Under the pieces are notes generated by a model. It saw nothing but the letters and a program-made list of their open reading frames with translations. It did no database searches and had not been told where the DNA came from. Positions 12,930-26,009 of a stretch of DNA of 64,000 nt are shown here, piece after piece (within the stretch, counting starts at the first letter, position 1; each line of letters starts with the position of its first letter). The position numbers were made by a program, and so were the translations under genes. Source of the DNA: Torreya grandis (Eukaryota > Streptophyta > Pinopsida > Cupressales > Taxaceae); contig JARHVA010000081.1 of the NCBI GenBank assembly GCA_037957365.1, positions 4,235,001-4,299,000 of the forward strand, in the 5' to 3' direction.

Positions 12930-13722
12930 TAAAATCTTCGTAAGCATAGCCATTATTCTCATTTTGTTAATTCTCAGTGTCTTATTCTTCTTCAATGATG
13001 ATATTAGCTTTATTTGTTTTAAGTTTTTCATTAAGTAAGTCTTTAGCTTGAACTCTACAATATGAATTTGTATGTCCTTTTTTCTTGCATTAAAAACATT
13101 CCATTTCCTCATTTTTTGAAAAATTATTTTACTTATTTTTCAAGTATAATGCAGTCTCTTCTTCTACATCTTCTTTAATCCTTTTTTCTTCAGCTAGAAG
13201 AGCTAAAATCATATCTTCAAGTGATTGAGATGGCATCTATCCAAGAGTGAAAACAACATTTGTATATTTAGAAGACAAATTATTCAATAAAATGGCTTTT
13301 ACATCTTTATCTTCTATTAGAGCTTGAACTTATGCTAGTTGTCTCAGAAGCAACCTTAGATCATTGATGTGACTAGACATATTGACCCCATCATTCATTT
13401 TGAATCTAAACAACTGGAGTTTTAAAGAAAACTTTGCATTGACTACTTTTACTCTGAATAGTTTTTTACGATTTTCTCACATTATATTTGATAATTTTTT
13501 AAGATCTACGTAATGTAGCTCAGAATTAGAAAGAGCTATTCTAATAATGACTTTGGCTTTATAATCCCTATTTTTCCAATCTACTAACTTTGTTGCATCT
13601 GTTGGTGCTACTTCATTTCCATTCACTATCCTCCATAAATTTGTATTCATTAACTGAATCTGAATTTTAACTTTTCACGTGTAAAAATTAAGGCCTATGA
13701 ATTTTTCTAATGGAATGTCCAT
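12930..13722 (-). pseudogene. Ty1/copia gag remnant (capsid plus zinc knuckle)
   Basis: Read on the minus strand from ATG at 13,722, the frame gives MDIPLEKFIGLNF with a Trp-containing N-terminal box, then the UBN2-type capsid region of plant copia elements. Typical phrases are MSSHINDLRLLLRQLA, MPSQSLEDMILALL and LLAEEKRIKEDVEEE. It ends in a CCHC zinc knuckle (C-x2-C-x4-H-x4-C, with CKKKGHTNSYC) near 13,060-13,100. About five in-frame stops replace Gln, Trp or Cys codons, including one inside the knuckle. Gag would package the element's RNA in virus-like particles. No protease, integrase or reverse transcriptase follows downstream (below 12,930), so this is either a deleted element or a gag-only derivative. 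LTRs were not found. Confidence 0.8.
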
Positions 13723-14687
13723 AATAATTTAGACTAATAAGGGACATCAACTTACACCGATGCATCCATAAAAATAATATTTAGAGAATTTTTTTCTTAG
13801 TAATCACCTAGACAAGACCTTAATATTCACCTAAATAAAAATTAAAAAATTATAAATATTGACATTTTTGAATTTTTGATAATTTAAAATTTTGATAGCT
13901 ATGACTCATAAACAAAACATAAAAATATCAAAAGACTTGACATTTTTATAAACCTTGAAATGATAGAGTAAATTCTATAACATAAGTACTTAGGTTTCTC
14001 AAACTTAAAATGACACCTACAAATAAATTAACTTCATAGAGTTTTAACATGAAGACATTTTGACGTATTATTGGGAAAAGACTCTAAACGAGTTATAAAT
14101 ATTATAATTAACTTTGATAAAATTAATAACTTTAAATGTTATGACAATAAAACACTAATAAAACATTTAGTTTTTGAAATATACCACTAACTCGATCATG
14201 TACATTTTTTTTGAAAAATCTGCTTGCTCATCATACTGTAATATGTGTATAGACCATGTAGATGGATGAAATCTCTATTGACATTAAAAATTTGAGTCTC
14301 CTTGTACTCGCATTGGAGTCTCCAAAATAATGGTGTCAACTAGGAAGTTGTACTCGCATACTTTGAATTAATTATCTAACCATTTTGATTTATGTGTGTG
14401 TCTTGCATATTGGTAGATAATATTATTCTTAAATTCAAACATGAAATCATATATAGAAACTTTGATCATAACTAATTCACATTTTGATGACTAGTTTACA
14501 TTTTTTAACACATACTTAACAAATTTGTACTTATAATCAACTAGTTGCCTTCCAAATTCATGTGAAATATATTCATGTAAATAACTCATTAAATTTGACA
14601 AACCATCATAAATTTTACATGTTCTATCCAAACATTGTTTAGGAAAAAAAAATTATCCCTCAGGTCTTTGACAGAAAACACTTAGGT
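13723..14687. other. AT-rich sequence upstream of the gag remnant
   Basis: No gene was recognised. This should contain the gag element's leader and 5' LTR on the minus strand if they survive, but I could not identify a primer-binding site or LTR end. Confidence 0.35.
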
Positions 14688-16120
14688 TTAATTCTCTTGA
14701 TTTCTTAGGTGGGAAAGACACCATACATTCCTGTAAAATCTTGTCAGTATGTAAAGTAAAACATATATGACAAAAAAATCAAAATGCATAGCAGATTCAA
14801 CATATACCCTACAACATGTGGTGTGTGCTTGGTTGATTTTAACATAGAAATGATTGCAGATATCAAATGAATTTTGGTTTATTATCAATTGGCCATTATT
14901 ATTTTCAATAAAGTTTTTGTAAAATTCTATTTGCATCATGTATTAAAAAAGTTTTACATGTGGCTCATGATTTTTTAAGTCTTTTCTTCTTTTACCAACA
15001 TATTTTACATTAGATGAGACCCTTGTGTTGTCGTGCCAAACATTTTCAATCAATTATTCTATTCCTTCAACTAATACCTTATCTTTTCATGGGATTCTAC
15101 CACTAACTGTGAAACAATCGATGAGTGAAGGGTCATCAACCTTGTTCTTATTTTTATGGTATTTATTAGAGTTTTTTAATTTAAATTTAAGGATTTATTT
15201 GTTTCAGTAATAATTCAATCTTTAGATATTGACTTACTCACTATAGATTCCATTATTACTTATCTTGCCACATTACTATCTTTATTCTAACTTTTATTGC
15301 CTATTATCTTAAATGCATTAAATAGATTCTTTACTATTGTACTATTTCTTCTCTCCATGTTTAATGTTCTTAACTCTAAATTATGGATCACAAGGTACAT
15401 TTTTTGTATTTTCATTAATTAAAAAAATAGTTGACATTATTTTGTATGGTTTTTATTCTCAAATGCATAGTTCAATACACGTTGAGCATGATATTAAATT
15501 GATATTTTTGACATTTTACCATCCATAGGTTGTATTATTTTTTCATCTATTTAAACCAAATACTTTGGTGTTCATCTTATTATTTATAGAACTGTGGGTG
15601 TATAAGATATATTTTGTATTAAATTGGGTGGTGTTAACACTTCAACCATAGTAGGGTCAGTAGAAGGTTGACTATCTACATTAGACCCTATAAAGGAATG
15701 AAATTCCTCTTCATTAGGAGACACATGATTTGGGATCATTACTTAATGTTGATTATCATCATACTCAAAATTTTCATTATGAATAGATGTTTTATTATAT
15801 TGTGTTGATCCACATGTTTTATCATTCATTACAAATTCATTACTTACATGCTCTAAATTTTGAATTTTATCTTGCAACAAAGATTGATTTTGTTCTTTTA
15901 TCTCATTTGAAGACATATGTAAACTAGATTATATAGAATTGGGCACATTATTTTCATTTGAAGTATTACCTAGTGTAGAAGAAGTACCTTCATCTTGCCT
16001 AGAATCTCTTATGTATGCTCTCCTATCTATTTGTTTCTTCTTTTTTTTTTCTATTTTCTCTTCAATTTTCTCATTTGTTAACTCTTTGATTGGTCTTTTG
16101 TGATGACTTTCCAACCCCAT
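14688..16120 (-). pseudogene. Unrecognised minus-strand coding relic
   Basis: A 63-codon frame at 15,929-16,120 starts MGLESHHKRPIKELTNEK, runs through a Lys/Glu-rich helix and a basic box (IDRRAYIRDSRQD), and continues past a stop with coding-like, hydrophilic sequence (QNSLLQDKIQNLEH-like and HVSPNEEEFHSFIGS phrases) to about 15,600. Further frames at about 14,940-15,040 and 14,688-14,939 (MMQIEFYKNFIEN...) lie on the same strand. Non-random composition and shared strand suggest one decayed gene or transposon protein with gaps. The RRAYIRDSRQ box resembles N-terminal basic boxes of some Helitron-type proteins, but no Rep or helicase motif was found, so I do not assign it. Confidence 0.25.
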
Positions 16121-16623
16121 TATTTATCTTTATCAAAATAAGATAATTATATATTTAAATTTGAAGAATTTGTAGTCATTCAAACAAAGTTAATGAACAA
16201 TTTACCAAATTCACATAGTTACAATAAAAAAATTAGTTTGTAATTTGGAAAGAACTAAACAAACAAATAATTTTTGAGGGAAAGGGAATAGAAATTCATG
16301 AATCACAAAAGGTGTGCATGGTTTCAAAATAATGCATGCCCTTTGGTATCCATAAAAAAATGGGAAAAAACATTAATGAGGGGAAAAGTTGGTGTGAAAA
16401 GGGCATATGCCGTTTTCATATTTAGATTTTTTTCCCACTTTCCCTCTAAAATTGCATCAGTTTTAGACTTGGGACTCTCGAATCTGATCCAAACTCGGTC
16501 ATTGACTAGCCAAGAGGATTTATAAGAAATTTAGAGGTTTTTTCATCTTTATCGACATATCTGATTAGACATCTTTTATTATTTAAAAACAAATTATATG
16601 AGATTGTAGAGGGGAAAGTGTGG

Positions 16624-16635
16624 TTTTTTTTTTTT

Positions 16636-16680
<45 letters not shown>
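16624..16680. repeat. Poly-T followed by (TG)20 microsatellite
   Basis: Fifteen T residues are followed by about twenty uninterrupted TG dinucleotides. Confidence 0.95.
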
Positions 16681-16682
<2 letters not shown>

Positions 16683-17387
16683 TTAATTTTAGAATATTAT
16701 TTATAATTATTACTTAATTTATAATAACATACCTCATTATAGTTTATATACACATTGTCACAAATTTTATTATAACTTTTTGAATATTAATCGAACTCTT
16801 ATAAAACTTATATATCAACAATATACACATTGTTAACTATGTTTAGAAAAAATAAAAGTGATTTTCATGAAGTTAAGGTTAAAATGTTATGTTCATACAC
16901 TTGTAATTTTAATTTTTCATCTATCTTGACTTGTAAAATTATTTAAAAATTATATATATAATAAAAAATTAATAAAAATATTCTCAACTATTTTTAAAAT
17001 TTTACCTATCTATATATAAAGTTTCATACAAAAATTTAGTTGTTCACTAAAAAAAGTGTGTTCATACAAATGCAGTCTCCTGATCTTTTCATAAAAATGA
17101 CCAACTTATTATGATAAATGCATTTATTTCACACACTCTTATCATCTGGGTATTGAAAAAAATTATATATTTAGAAACTACATTCAAAATTTCACAATTC
17201 ATATTTTTATGTCATTGTCAAATTCCTTTTTGAAGTGTCTCTAACATTCTCTCCAAGTTAAATTATTGTTATCTTTAGAAAAAAAAATTGTTGTTGTATA
17301 CCCTCCTTTTTTCCCCCATTATCTTGCATCTACCCAGTTCGGTTACAATAAAATTTATTTTATTTTTTGAGAATCAATTTTTTTAAT
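16681..17387. other. AT-rich spacer before the gypsy integrase
   Basis: No gene was recognised. The integrase homology to the right starts abruptly at 17,388, so this stretch is probably unrelated sequence joined at a truncation point. Confidence 0.4.
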
Positions 17388-18087
17388 AGATTTGGTGTTC
17401 CCTATGAAATAATATATAATGATGGTCTTGAATTCATCTCAAATGATTATCTAGAGTTTTTATGATGTTATTCAATTATTTATAGTCATTCATCAAATTT
17501 TTATCTTTAAGGGAATGCATAAACTGAGTCTACTAATAATAATTTGATTTAAATTATGAAAAAATTGGTGTGTGATAATATATGTGATTGACATTTGAAA
17601 ATATTTAAAGAATTGTTTGTTGATGACACAATGGTAAAGACTAAAATAAGCTATTCTCCATTTATATTTGTTTATGGCTTTGAGGCTACCTTGCCAATAG
17701 AGCTCCAAATTTCTTTCTCTAGATTTGTTCTACTATATTTGACATAAGATACTAATATTGTTTAGAAAATACTTAATGATCTCTTATCTCTTGATTAGAC
17801 TAAAACTACTACTACCTTGAAAAAAAATAAAAAATACTAAGGAGAAACTAAAAAAATATTTGATAATTTAAAAAAAAAAAGGTGTTTTAAATTTGGTGAT
17901 TTAGTATTATACTTGGACAAAGCTCATGAAGAGCTTGTCAAGCATTATAAATCTGATTCACTTTGATTTAGCCAATATAAAATAGTTATTATTGTTTGTA
18001 AGAATGATTTTCATTTGCAAGATCTTGATGACAATTGGATATGTTATTGAGTTAATAGTCATCATTTGAAGTTTTTCTTCATTTAGT
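17388..18087 (+). pseudogene. Ty3/gypsy integrase, C-terminal half (remnant)
   Basis: The frame opens with RFGVPYEIIYNDGLEFIS, the central block of gypsy integrase around the second catalytic Asp. It continues with QGNAQTEST-like sequence holding the catalytic Glu, then VCDNICDWHL and an SPFIFVYGFEATLPIE block. It ends with FKFGDLVLYLDKAH and HHLKFFF before a stop at 18,085-18,087, which is the usual end of gypsy pol. Five or so in-frame stops and at least two frameshifts break it. The N-terminal zinc-binding domain and first Asp, reverse transcriptase, protease and gag are missing, so the element is truncated on the left. An active copy would insert element cDNA into the chromosome. Confidence 0.88.
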
Positions 18088-21000
18088 TTCCTTTTCTTGT
18101 TTTATTATTTCTTTATTATATATTTTCTTTGTTCTTTTTGGATTTGATTAACTTTTGACAATATTTACACGATTTCATCATTACAAAAGGAAAGAAAAAA
18201 TATTTTAGAGTATCATTGTAAGTATCTCATTATCAAGATTTGATACTTGATTATTTTGGACTAATATTTTATAATAATAAATACTAAATATTGATGTGTT
18301 GTGAATGTTATTTATTTTCAAAATTTATATTCTAGACTATGCAATGATTGTTTATCTAGCTTGAATTTCCTTCTTATAAATCTTATATTCTTCATGCCAT
18401 GCTATCCGAATAATCCATCCATTGATATATAATTATTAAAGGAGGTTCACAAATAACTTCTTAGGAAATTATTTACCTAGATTCCACTTTTAAGTCTTTA
18501 AAAATTTAATTTTTTTAATTACAACCCAATTTCACAAAGCAAAAATGGCTAACAAGGTTGCCATTGTTATGCCTAATTTCATTACCCCTTATTTTTTTTG
18601 AATGTCTTTACATGATAAGTTATACCATATGATGATTTTTAGTCATAGCATTTAAATCTATTGATATGGGCCAACATATTTGTATTTGTTTAAATAGTTG
18701 TTTCACTTTGTATATTTGAATATGAAATATTGCTATGTTAAATTGATTTAAATACTCATAATATTATTTTGAGATGAATCATAACATAATATTGATCACT
18801 TTTAGATTATAAGCATCTAATGCATTCATAAGTCCAATATATTTGCATCTCAATCTTGTTGTTTAATCAGTATGCAGTTGTGATCTTGGTATTCTCTATC
18901 TTGTTCGATAACAATTGGTGTTATAGTTTGTGACATGCTTTGTTATGCTTTAACATGTTTTGATATGTCTCAAGGAGATATTATGTTGCAAATATATTTG
19001 ATATATGACTTTTGTTACATTTACTTGACAATGATGGAAAGTTGAGAATAGGTACAAAATAATGAGTCTTGAATATTTTGCCTTTCCAATTGCAATGCAT
19101 AGTTGTATGATTGTAATACCCTATTTTCATGACATTATCTTGATATCTATTGGCACATTGTCAAAATTATCTTCTTCTTGCAATATGAATAATTCTATGA
19201 TTGGTTAAGATTGATATAGATGCATATTTTTGACTTTATAATTAAATATCATGATCACTTCTAAGGTGCTAAGTGCTTAGCACAATCACTTGGCATTCTA
19301 TTTAATTTTCAATTTTTTGGGGTGATTTGATTAAGTTGTAATGTTTAAAAATTCTTTAAAACTTGCATATATCACTTTGGACATATAAAAACCAATGCAT
19401 ATATTATATTTGATTTGATAGTTTTAATGTATTAAAATAATAGGGTCGAGGCATATCTCTTGTTTAATACGAACATGATGGATTCAACTTGGTGGTAGTT
19501 TGATTAGCATGAGTTTTAAATGTTTGTCATTTCCTCAATCATAGATCTTGTGGTCAAAAATTTGACAATGGTCTAGAATTATTGCTAAGTGTTTAGTGAT
19601 TGTGTGCTTTACTTTCAACAAGTAGCATTTTTTAGAAGAGACCGTCCTCCACTAATTTAGTGGACATGTAATCTCATTTGTGTTAATTATTGGTTAAAAT
19701 AACCACCTTGACATAAAATATTCATTTTCTTAACTTTCACACCATTTTTTTATGCTCATTATGGAAACAAAGCTCTGTAGGTTCACAGGTTGGATTTGGA
19801 CATCATTTTTTTTAGTGTCTTTTTGGTGCACATATGTTTTATTAAGGTATGCAATTAATGGTTGTTATTTAATAAATGTATTTTAGTTGTATTCATCACT
19901 TTGAAGTTTATGTATAGTAAAGTTTCTTATTCAATATATTTTTAGCCAAATTACATTGCATGCTATTTAATTGAGTTTTTTGAAAGAAAAGAATACAATC
20001 ATATGTTTGTTTGTGAAAATCATTTGAATATATTTAATGGGATTGTACATAAATTTCACCTTAAATAAAGGTTTCATTTTGTAAATGCATAAGCTATAGG
20101 TTGATATGGTTCAAACCCTATCTTGAATTTTATTCTATGTATTGAGTATAATATCGAATGAAAACTTTCTCATGCATGCTTACAAAATATTTATCATGTA
20201 AGAAGTTATGCATGTGTACAATGGTTTTCATTTTTGACTATCGAATACCTAAATGGTATTGGTATTTCATGACATTATCATCATTTTCATTTGATATATT
20301 TTTTCATTTGAAAAAGGTTATTGATATGTTTATTTTTGGGCTTGTATGTTACAAATTTGTATTACATGTTTCTATCTTTGGTTACCTGGGTAGACGTATT
20401 TTATTTTGTGTGAAGAAATTATAGATTTTTTTTTTTGTTTTAAATGTCTAAAAAGACTCTTTATACTTTGTGTTATATATGGGTTATAAGTGAATAAGTT
20501 AAACTTTTCAGTTGAGTTACCTTTACATGCTAGAGGTAGTATGATTGTCTTGTTAACATAAGGACATGAGGTTTATGTGGTTGTTTTTTTTGAGTCACAT
20601 TCAAAAAGATTTAGTTGACTTGTTTTGAAATGATTAAATAAGATAATTTTATTAAGAAAAAGGGTATAAAAAATATTGCATGACTTTTGAATTTACAAGG
20701 TGAATGTTTTACATATATTTTGAAAATAAATGGGTTTGTTGCCATTTTGATATCATAAGTGTTTAAGAGTTTTAATGCATATGGTATTTTGATTTTGATC
20801 TGGATGTGTATATTCATGTCAATTTTAAAATTTGTTTACATTGAAAAAAAGATAACAATTTTCATAAGGTGATTTTCAGTCTTAATATTTGTGCAAAATA
20901 GAATAGTGCAAATGGTGATTTTGAATGATTTAATACAAAAAGTATTTTCAATATTATGCATATAAAGGGTTTTTTTGTTTGATATTGTAAGTGCACACTC

Positions 21001-21814
21001 AGTTTATAAGATGTTTTATAAGAATTAGGGTTTGCATATTCTTTGAAATTACTCATCTAAATAAAATATGAAAAAGATTGTATACAACATTTAGACAGTT
21101 TTTAGTTGGTTGATCATTATTGATAATTTGACACAATAATTTTGATTGAATGTGGAGATCATATAATGACTAAATTCTCTATATCAAAATGTTATGAAGT
21201 TATTGTTTCTTCATGAAAAGTTTGGTGTTGAGTGTCACCTATTTTGGTGTTAATTTTTGAAACCTATTGTGAAGTACCATAGTAATATTGTCAATCATAG
21301 TTCAGTTTGATTATTGGAATGTTCACATTTGGGAAAAGGATTTTGACTATGTGGTTTCAAATTCATCTTCCACATGAATTTTTTTGAATTGCACTCAAAT
21401 ACAAGTTGAGATGAACATGCAGAAGGGTATTTTATTAGCATTTATAAAACAATAAATTAATACTTATGCAGTTCATTTATGTTTAATTTTTATCTTTTGT
21501 TATTATTAGCTAAATACTACTTTATGGATGGTGATGTTAAAATAGGTTTGGATAATCTAATATTAATATTTATGGATTATTTATTCTATGAATAGTTATA
21601 TAATTGTCTAAACGAATATCAAAATAATTCAAAAGGATAAAACACATTATAAATTTTCATTTTGTCTATATTATTACTTAATCTCTTGTACTTATTTTAA
21701 GTTCAAATTATAAAGTTAAGTTATAAAATTTATACTTATTAAAATAATTGACCTTTAAAATTAAATCAACTTATAGATACAACTAACTAAATTTAGTTGT
21801 AAATTGATTCATAA
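18088..21814. other. AT-rich stretch, possibly gypsy 3' region and LTR
   Basis: No coding motif was recognised over 3.7 kb. The position just after gypsy pol means the polypurine tract and 3' LTR could lie here (AAAAGGAAAGAAAAAA at 18,185-18,200 is a candidate tract), but no second LTR exists in the window to prove it. Small hydrophobic frames at 20,158-20,424 and on the opposite strand at 20,611-21,056 have no support beyond base composition. Confidence 0.35.
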
Positions 21815-22760
21815 TTATGTGGGTCAACCTACCTAGCCTCCCTATGGAAATCTAGGAGGAATAAAACATTCTAGGGGTGGCCAAACCCATATGAAAACCT
21901 ATTGATTTGTACCCTGACCCAAATTCAAGTTGAAGACTTATCGAACCTATATTATATGTTTATATCTCCTCAAAAAAGACCATGCCAAGAATAGTTGATT
22001 TACAATCAAGGTATGAAACTTGGTCCTAGGAAATAGTGTAGGAAAGAGCTTCAAACATCTACCCCATTTACCAAAAATTTGGACACAAAGAAGCTGCTTG
22101 TCATGACAACAAAATTTTAGAGAACCAAGGAGAAAGATAAATCCATTATTGAGATGGTAAAAAAACCATCTAGGGCTAAATCCATCTCTAAATAAGATAC
22201 CAAAAATTTAGATGTAATGAAGGATCCTAAAAAAATTATAATATTGGACTCCATGGTTGCCTCACTTGCTACACAAAAACCTACTCCTTTGGCCCCCTTG
22301 AGTAACAAAAAAGGTTTATAAAGGGAACTTTTATCTACTATATGATCACCTTTGGTGGATATCATAACCCAAAGGAAGGACAAAAATGTTAAAGAACCAT
22401 ATGAAGAATAACAAAGAAAAACTTCATCAATACCAGAGGTCAAGGACACACCTTTAGTGTCACCTTTCAAAGCTAGTCTAACCTAAAATAGAGTGAATAC
22501 AACTGATATTTTAAAAGAAATCAAACACCTTGATATACCTCTAAGATAAATAAGTAGAACTAGAGCAATTTTAAAAGAGGTTGCTAAAAGAATATAGGGA
22601 ACCCTGAAAGAAGGAAAGTTTAACATCAAGAAACCAATGGGGAAGATCCCTAATCAGGTTATGTAACTATCTTTACCATCTTGAAAGGTATCAGTGCTAA
22701 TGACTCAGGAAATTTTAGTGGAAGTTTTGTATAAGTTTTTGGTTGTAACTAATTTATACT
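21815..22760 (+). pseudogene. L1-type LINE ORF1 remnant (DUF4283-like plus zinc knuckle)
   Basis: The plus strand begins with VNLPSLPMEI, matching the W-x-x-LP-x-LP box of plant LINE ORF1 proteins, then ILGVAKPI, a PRIVDLQSRYETWS block and a zinc-knuckle position near 22,055-22,105 (QKFGHKEAACH). The two leading Cys codons of the knuckle are now Tyr (TGC to TAC), a G-to-A change at each. A long hydrophilic tail follows (MVASLATQKPTPLAPLS, DILKEIKHLDIPLR, TRAILKEVAKRI) to about 22,680. ORF1 proteins bind LINE RNA. Stops and frameshifts make it dead. The 117-codon minus-strand frame at 22,117-22,470 is only a shadow of this reading frame. No ORF2 follows, so the element is truncated. Confidence 0.65.
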
Positions 22761-24465
22761 ATTTTGTACACCAGGCTCTTCTGTTTGTTTTTGATTAGTT
22801 AGTTAACCCATTTGTTTCTTATGTAACAGTTTAGGGAGCCATCTAAAACCATTTTCTTTTCCTATACATCTATTTTCCTTTTTTTAGTGCTATAGTGGTT
22901 GGAGCATTCTATCTCTAGCTACATTTATAATATTATTTTTATATAAGGTTGGGGGACTTTGGTTCAAAAACCTCATGTCCAATTCATAGCTTTGGCTTCA
23001 AAATCATTTTTACCCATATCTAATAAAGACTATCTCAAGTAAAGTTAATTTATAAAATGATTGAATACACATAATAAATGGAGACATACATGTATCAAGG
23101 GCTATTTTAAGTTTGAATTTTTTCTATTTATTTTCTTATTTTGTGTAAACATCTCTGAGATCTAATAATCATTTGCAGATATACCAAACAATGTCTTCTC
23201 TAATGATGAAGTAATATTTTTGAATCACGTAGGTATATATAGGTTTATTGATTTATTATTAATTAATTATCTAAATATTATTAAGCATTAATATAATTTG
23301 ATAATTGTTGATATGTAGCCATATGCAATGAACTTCTTATTCTTGACTTGAATAATGATGAATACGTCACAATTTATAACAATTTATTTATTGTACTTTG
23401 ATTTTCCTTTGAAGTTCATGTTTGTAATTAGACTCGTTCAATTTTTTTCTAAATGATGTTTATCTTTTACACCTCTAAAATGATTCATATTTCAAGTCAT
23501 GGAAATATTTATTTTGTTTTAGTTAAATTTATGTTCACTTTTATTTTAGATAGTTTACTTTCTATTTTTGTTAGTAATTTCATTTATGTCCTAAGTTATA
23601 TTTTTTTTTGTTTTTGATAGTTTTCTTTTTTGTTAAGTGCATGTTTCTTTATATACAATTTATTTTCATTTTCTGTTTCTATTTATTTCATTGATGTTAA
23701 TATTAGATTCTTACATTCTATTTTTCACTCTTGTTTATTTTAGTTTATAGTTTATCTTTTGTTTCTTTTTTGCTATTTTAGTATAGTTTTTAATTACTTA
23801 GTTTATTAGTAAAGATTTATATAGGTTTCTTAATTATATTTATTTACTTTATCTTTATTGTTATCTTTATCTTATTTTATTATAATTTTTTGATTAGATT
23901 CATAGAACTATTTATCTTTCTTAGTGCATTACTTGATTAATTACTAGTTTTTAGTTCTTAGTTCTTCTTTCTTAGCTAATACCATTAAGCGGTTATGATA
24001 GTTTTCATTTGTATTTATTTATTTGGATATAATTTTCATTTATATTAATTGTCATTTGGTTTATTTAATTTAATTTAATTTATTTTACTTTAAACTTGTG
24101 GCATTAAGAAATTGATAAAGAGAGACTAATAAGGAACTATACAGATTAGAGATCTTTACTTCAAGAGATTATCTCTTTCATAAGCTTTACTCTATTATAT
24201 AGGTTAGAACATATAGATTTAATTTGATTCTTATTATATAATGTAATAATTATTTGGTTTCTATATATAATGATGCATAATTCAATATTTGATTTGTTAA
24301 ATTATTCCCATAATTATTTTAAAAACACTTAAACATATATTAAGATCAATATTTGTTCAATAGATCCCCTATGATTAAAACTTGATCGATTCCATATGAA
24401 AATTTGTGATAATCAAAAGGATTGATTCATTGGCATAAAAATTTTTACTATCAACATGGCATTAT
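22761..24465. other. T-rich spacer, no gene seen
   Basis: Pyrimidine-rich on the plus strand, especially at 23,500-24,080, with no recognised motif. The left end may be 3' sequence of the LINE remnant. Confidence 0.35.
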
Positions 24466-24469
24466 ATAG

Positions 24470-25690
24470 ATTCACAATACTCTCAGACTAGTCTTCCTCT
24501 TTCATAATCACCTTCTTTCCCATAGGGTTAGGGATAGATCCACCAGACAAGGAATTACCATCTTCAAAATCAAGATCAGTAAAGGATGAGGGATGGGTAT
24601 CTACTAAAAGGACATGAGTATCTTCACCAATTTCAATGATATGAAGCTTCATGTTCTTAGAGACCTTAATCTTCTCCTTCTATTATCATATTTTGGGATA
24701 TTGTCCTTCCTAAAGGATGACATTGATTTTGAATACCAAGTGATGTCTAAGAATATCAAAGCCTTAGCTTGTATGGATAAATATATTGAACTAGCTTAAC
24801 ATTCCTCTCTTTTCATGGCTTTTGGTAGAAGGAGTTTTGATTGTAACATACCTAGAATTCCATTTAAGTTTAGTTCCTCTTTTCTTAAGATGGCTGACAC
24901 TAGGGTTAACCTCCCTCTTGTCTAGAAACTCAAGAAAAAAATGATGAGGGATAATTTCATGTATGATAATGATCGGTTGGGCTTACTGTAAGATCACATA
25001 AATAAGAGATTAGTGTATAGGCATTTAATTTTCTTGGCTTGAAACTCGAGGACAAAATCTTCCAAGGGCATGAGAAGAAATAAGTGAATGCTTATCAACT
25101 TCTTATGTCTTAAATGATTAATCTCTAAAAAGTGATAGGAGTAGAGTTTCATTAAACTACCTTGTAGGGTTACATATTTCTTGATATGCATATAGAGTTC
25201 CATCTATAGGGTGAGAAATGAGACTCTTAATATCTGATCCTCTATCTCATATATTATTTCATTCTCCTTGAAGAAAGTGTTGATATCTTCATTTTCCCTT
25301 TTTCTATCATTATAGTTTTTTTAGTTTTTTAGTTGGCATGTCAATGATTCTAGCAATGGTTTATTTGGATACATCTAGATAAATCCCCCTCATGGTAATT
25401 TTTAAGTTCTTCTAGGCTCTGGTAAACTCAATGGATAATACCCTATCATGGTCCTTAATTTGATCAATTTAGATCTCTAACCCATCCCTCTTGAGGATGT
25501 TTCACAAAGTGGCATTTCTCTTCACCCCTTAGCTAGAAGAGGTTTTGACACTAAGTTGTTATCCTCCCATGGTTAATTAAAAAAATAAGGGAATCTTACC
25601 CCCTTCTAAATTTCCATAGCTAGTAAAAAGGGATGAAAGTGAAGTCATATTGGAGTGGTGAGGGTAAATAAATTGGTTTGGTGAGCCCAT
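24470..25690 (-). pseudogene. Unnamed repeat-encoded protein family 'FamX', minus copy
   Basis: This minus-strand frame is clearly homologous to the plus-strand copy at 26,996-28,568. Shared landmarks in order are a YMHIKKYVTL box, YSYHFLEINHLRHKK, SIHLFLLMPLE, a NPSVSHLKKRGTKLKWNS box, and KLHIIEIGEDTHVLLVDTHP before an acidic stretch. Upstream it carries RGIYLDVSKQTIARIIDMP, which resembles the N-terminal box of transposon-associated proteins annotated only as uncharacterised in plant genomes (from memory, not checked). Several frameshifts and stops are present. It lacks the coiled-coil and Lys-rich C-terminus found in the plus copy because homology stops at about 24,470. It lies downstream of, and in the same direction as, the LINE ORF2 fragment. 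Function unknown. Confidence 0.6.
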
Positions 25691-26009
25691 AAAGTGTGTA
25701 GAAATCCAAATCTAGTAATTAAATATAAAAAAATATTAATAATTCCACACCACATCCTTCCTTGAGTATGATTTATGATAAGGAAACATACAAGGCTTGT
25801 TATTATTTCCTTTCACACAAAATTAAAACTATTACCTTACCAATCTACTTTGTGCTCACTGAATGAGAAGTGAGTCGTTAACTTCCTTGAGGGATTATGT
25901 GTCCCTTAATCATGTGACAATAATTTAAAACCTTCACAAAGGTAGAATAATAGGAGCATCCTTATCTTTTTCATAGATATTATAATTAATGAAGGGGGGA
26001 AGTTGATGG

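Noticed and set aside
16298..16525. 75-codon plus-strand frame with balanced composition
   Set aside because: No motif, no neighbouring coding context and no second copy; not enough to call a gene.
20158..21056. Small hydrophobic frames on both strands
   Set aside because: Phe/Ile/Lys composition is what random AT-rich DNA gives; no motif or conservation visible.
22117..22470. 117-codon minus-strand frame, the second longest type of open frame on that strand
   Set aside because: It is antisense to the LINE ORF1 tail, whose plus-strand frame carries the recognisable protein.
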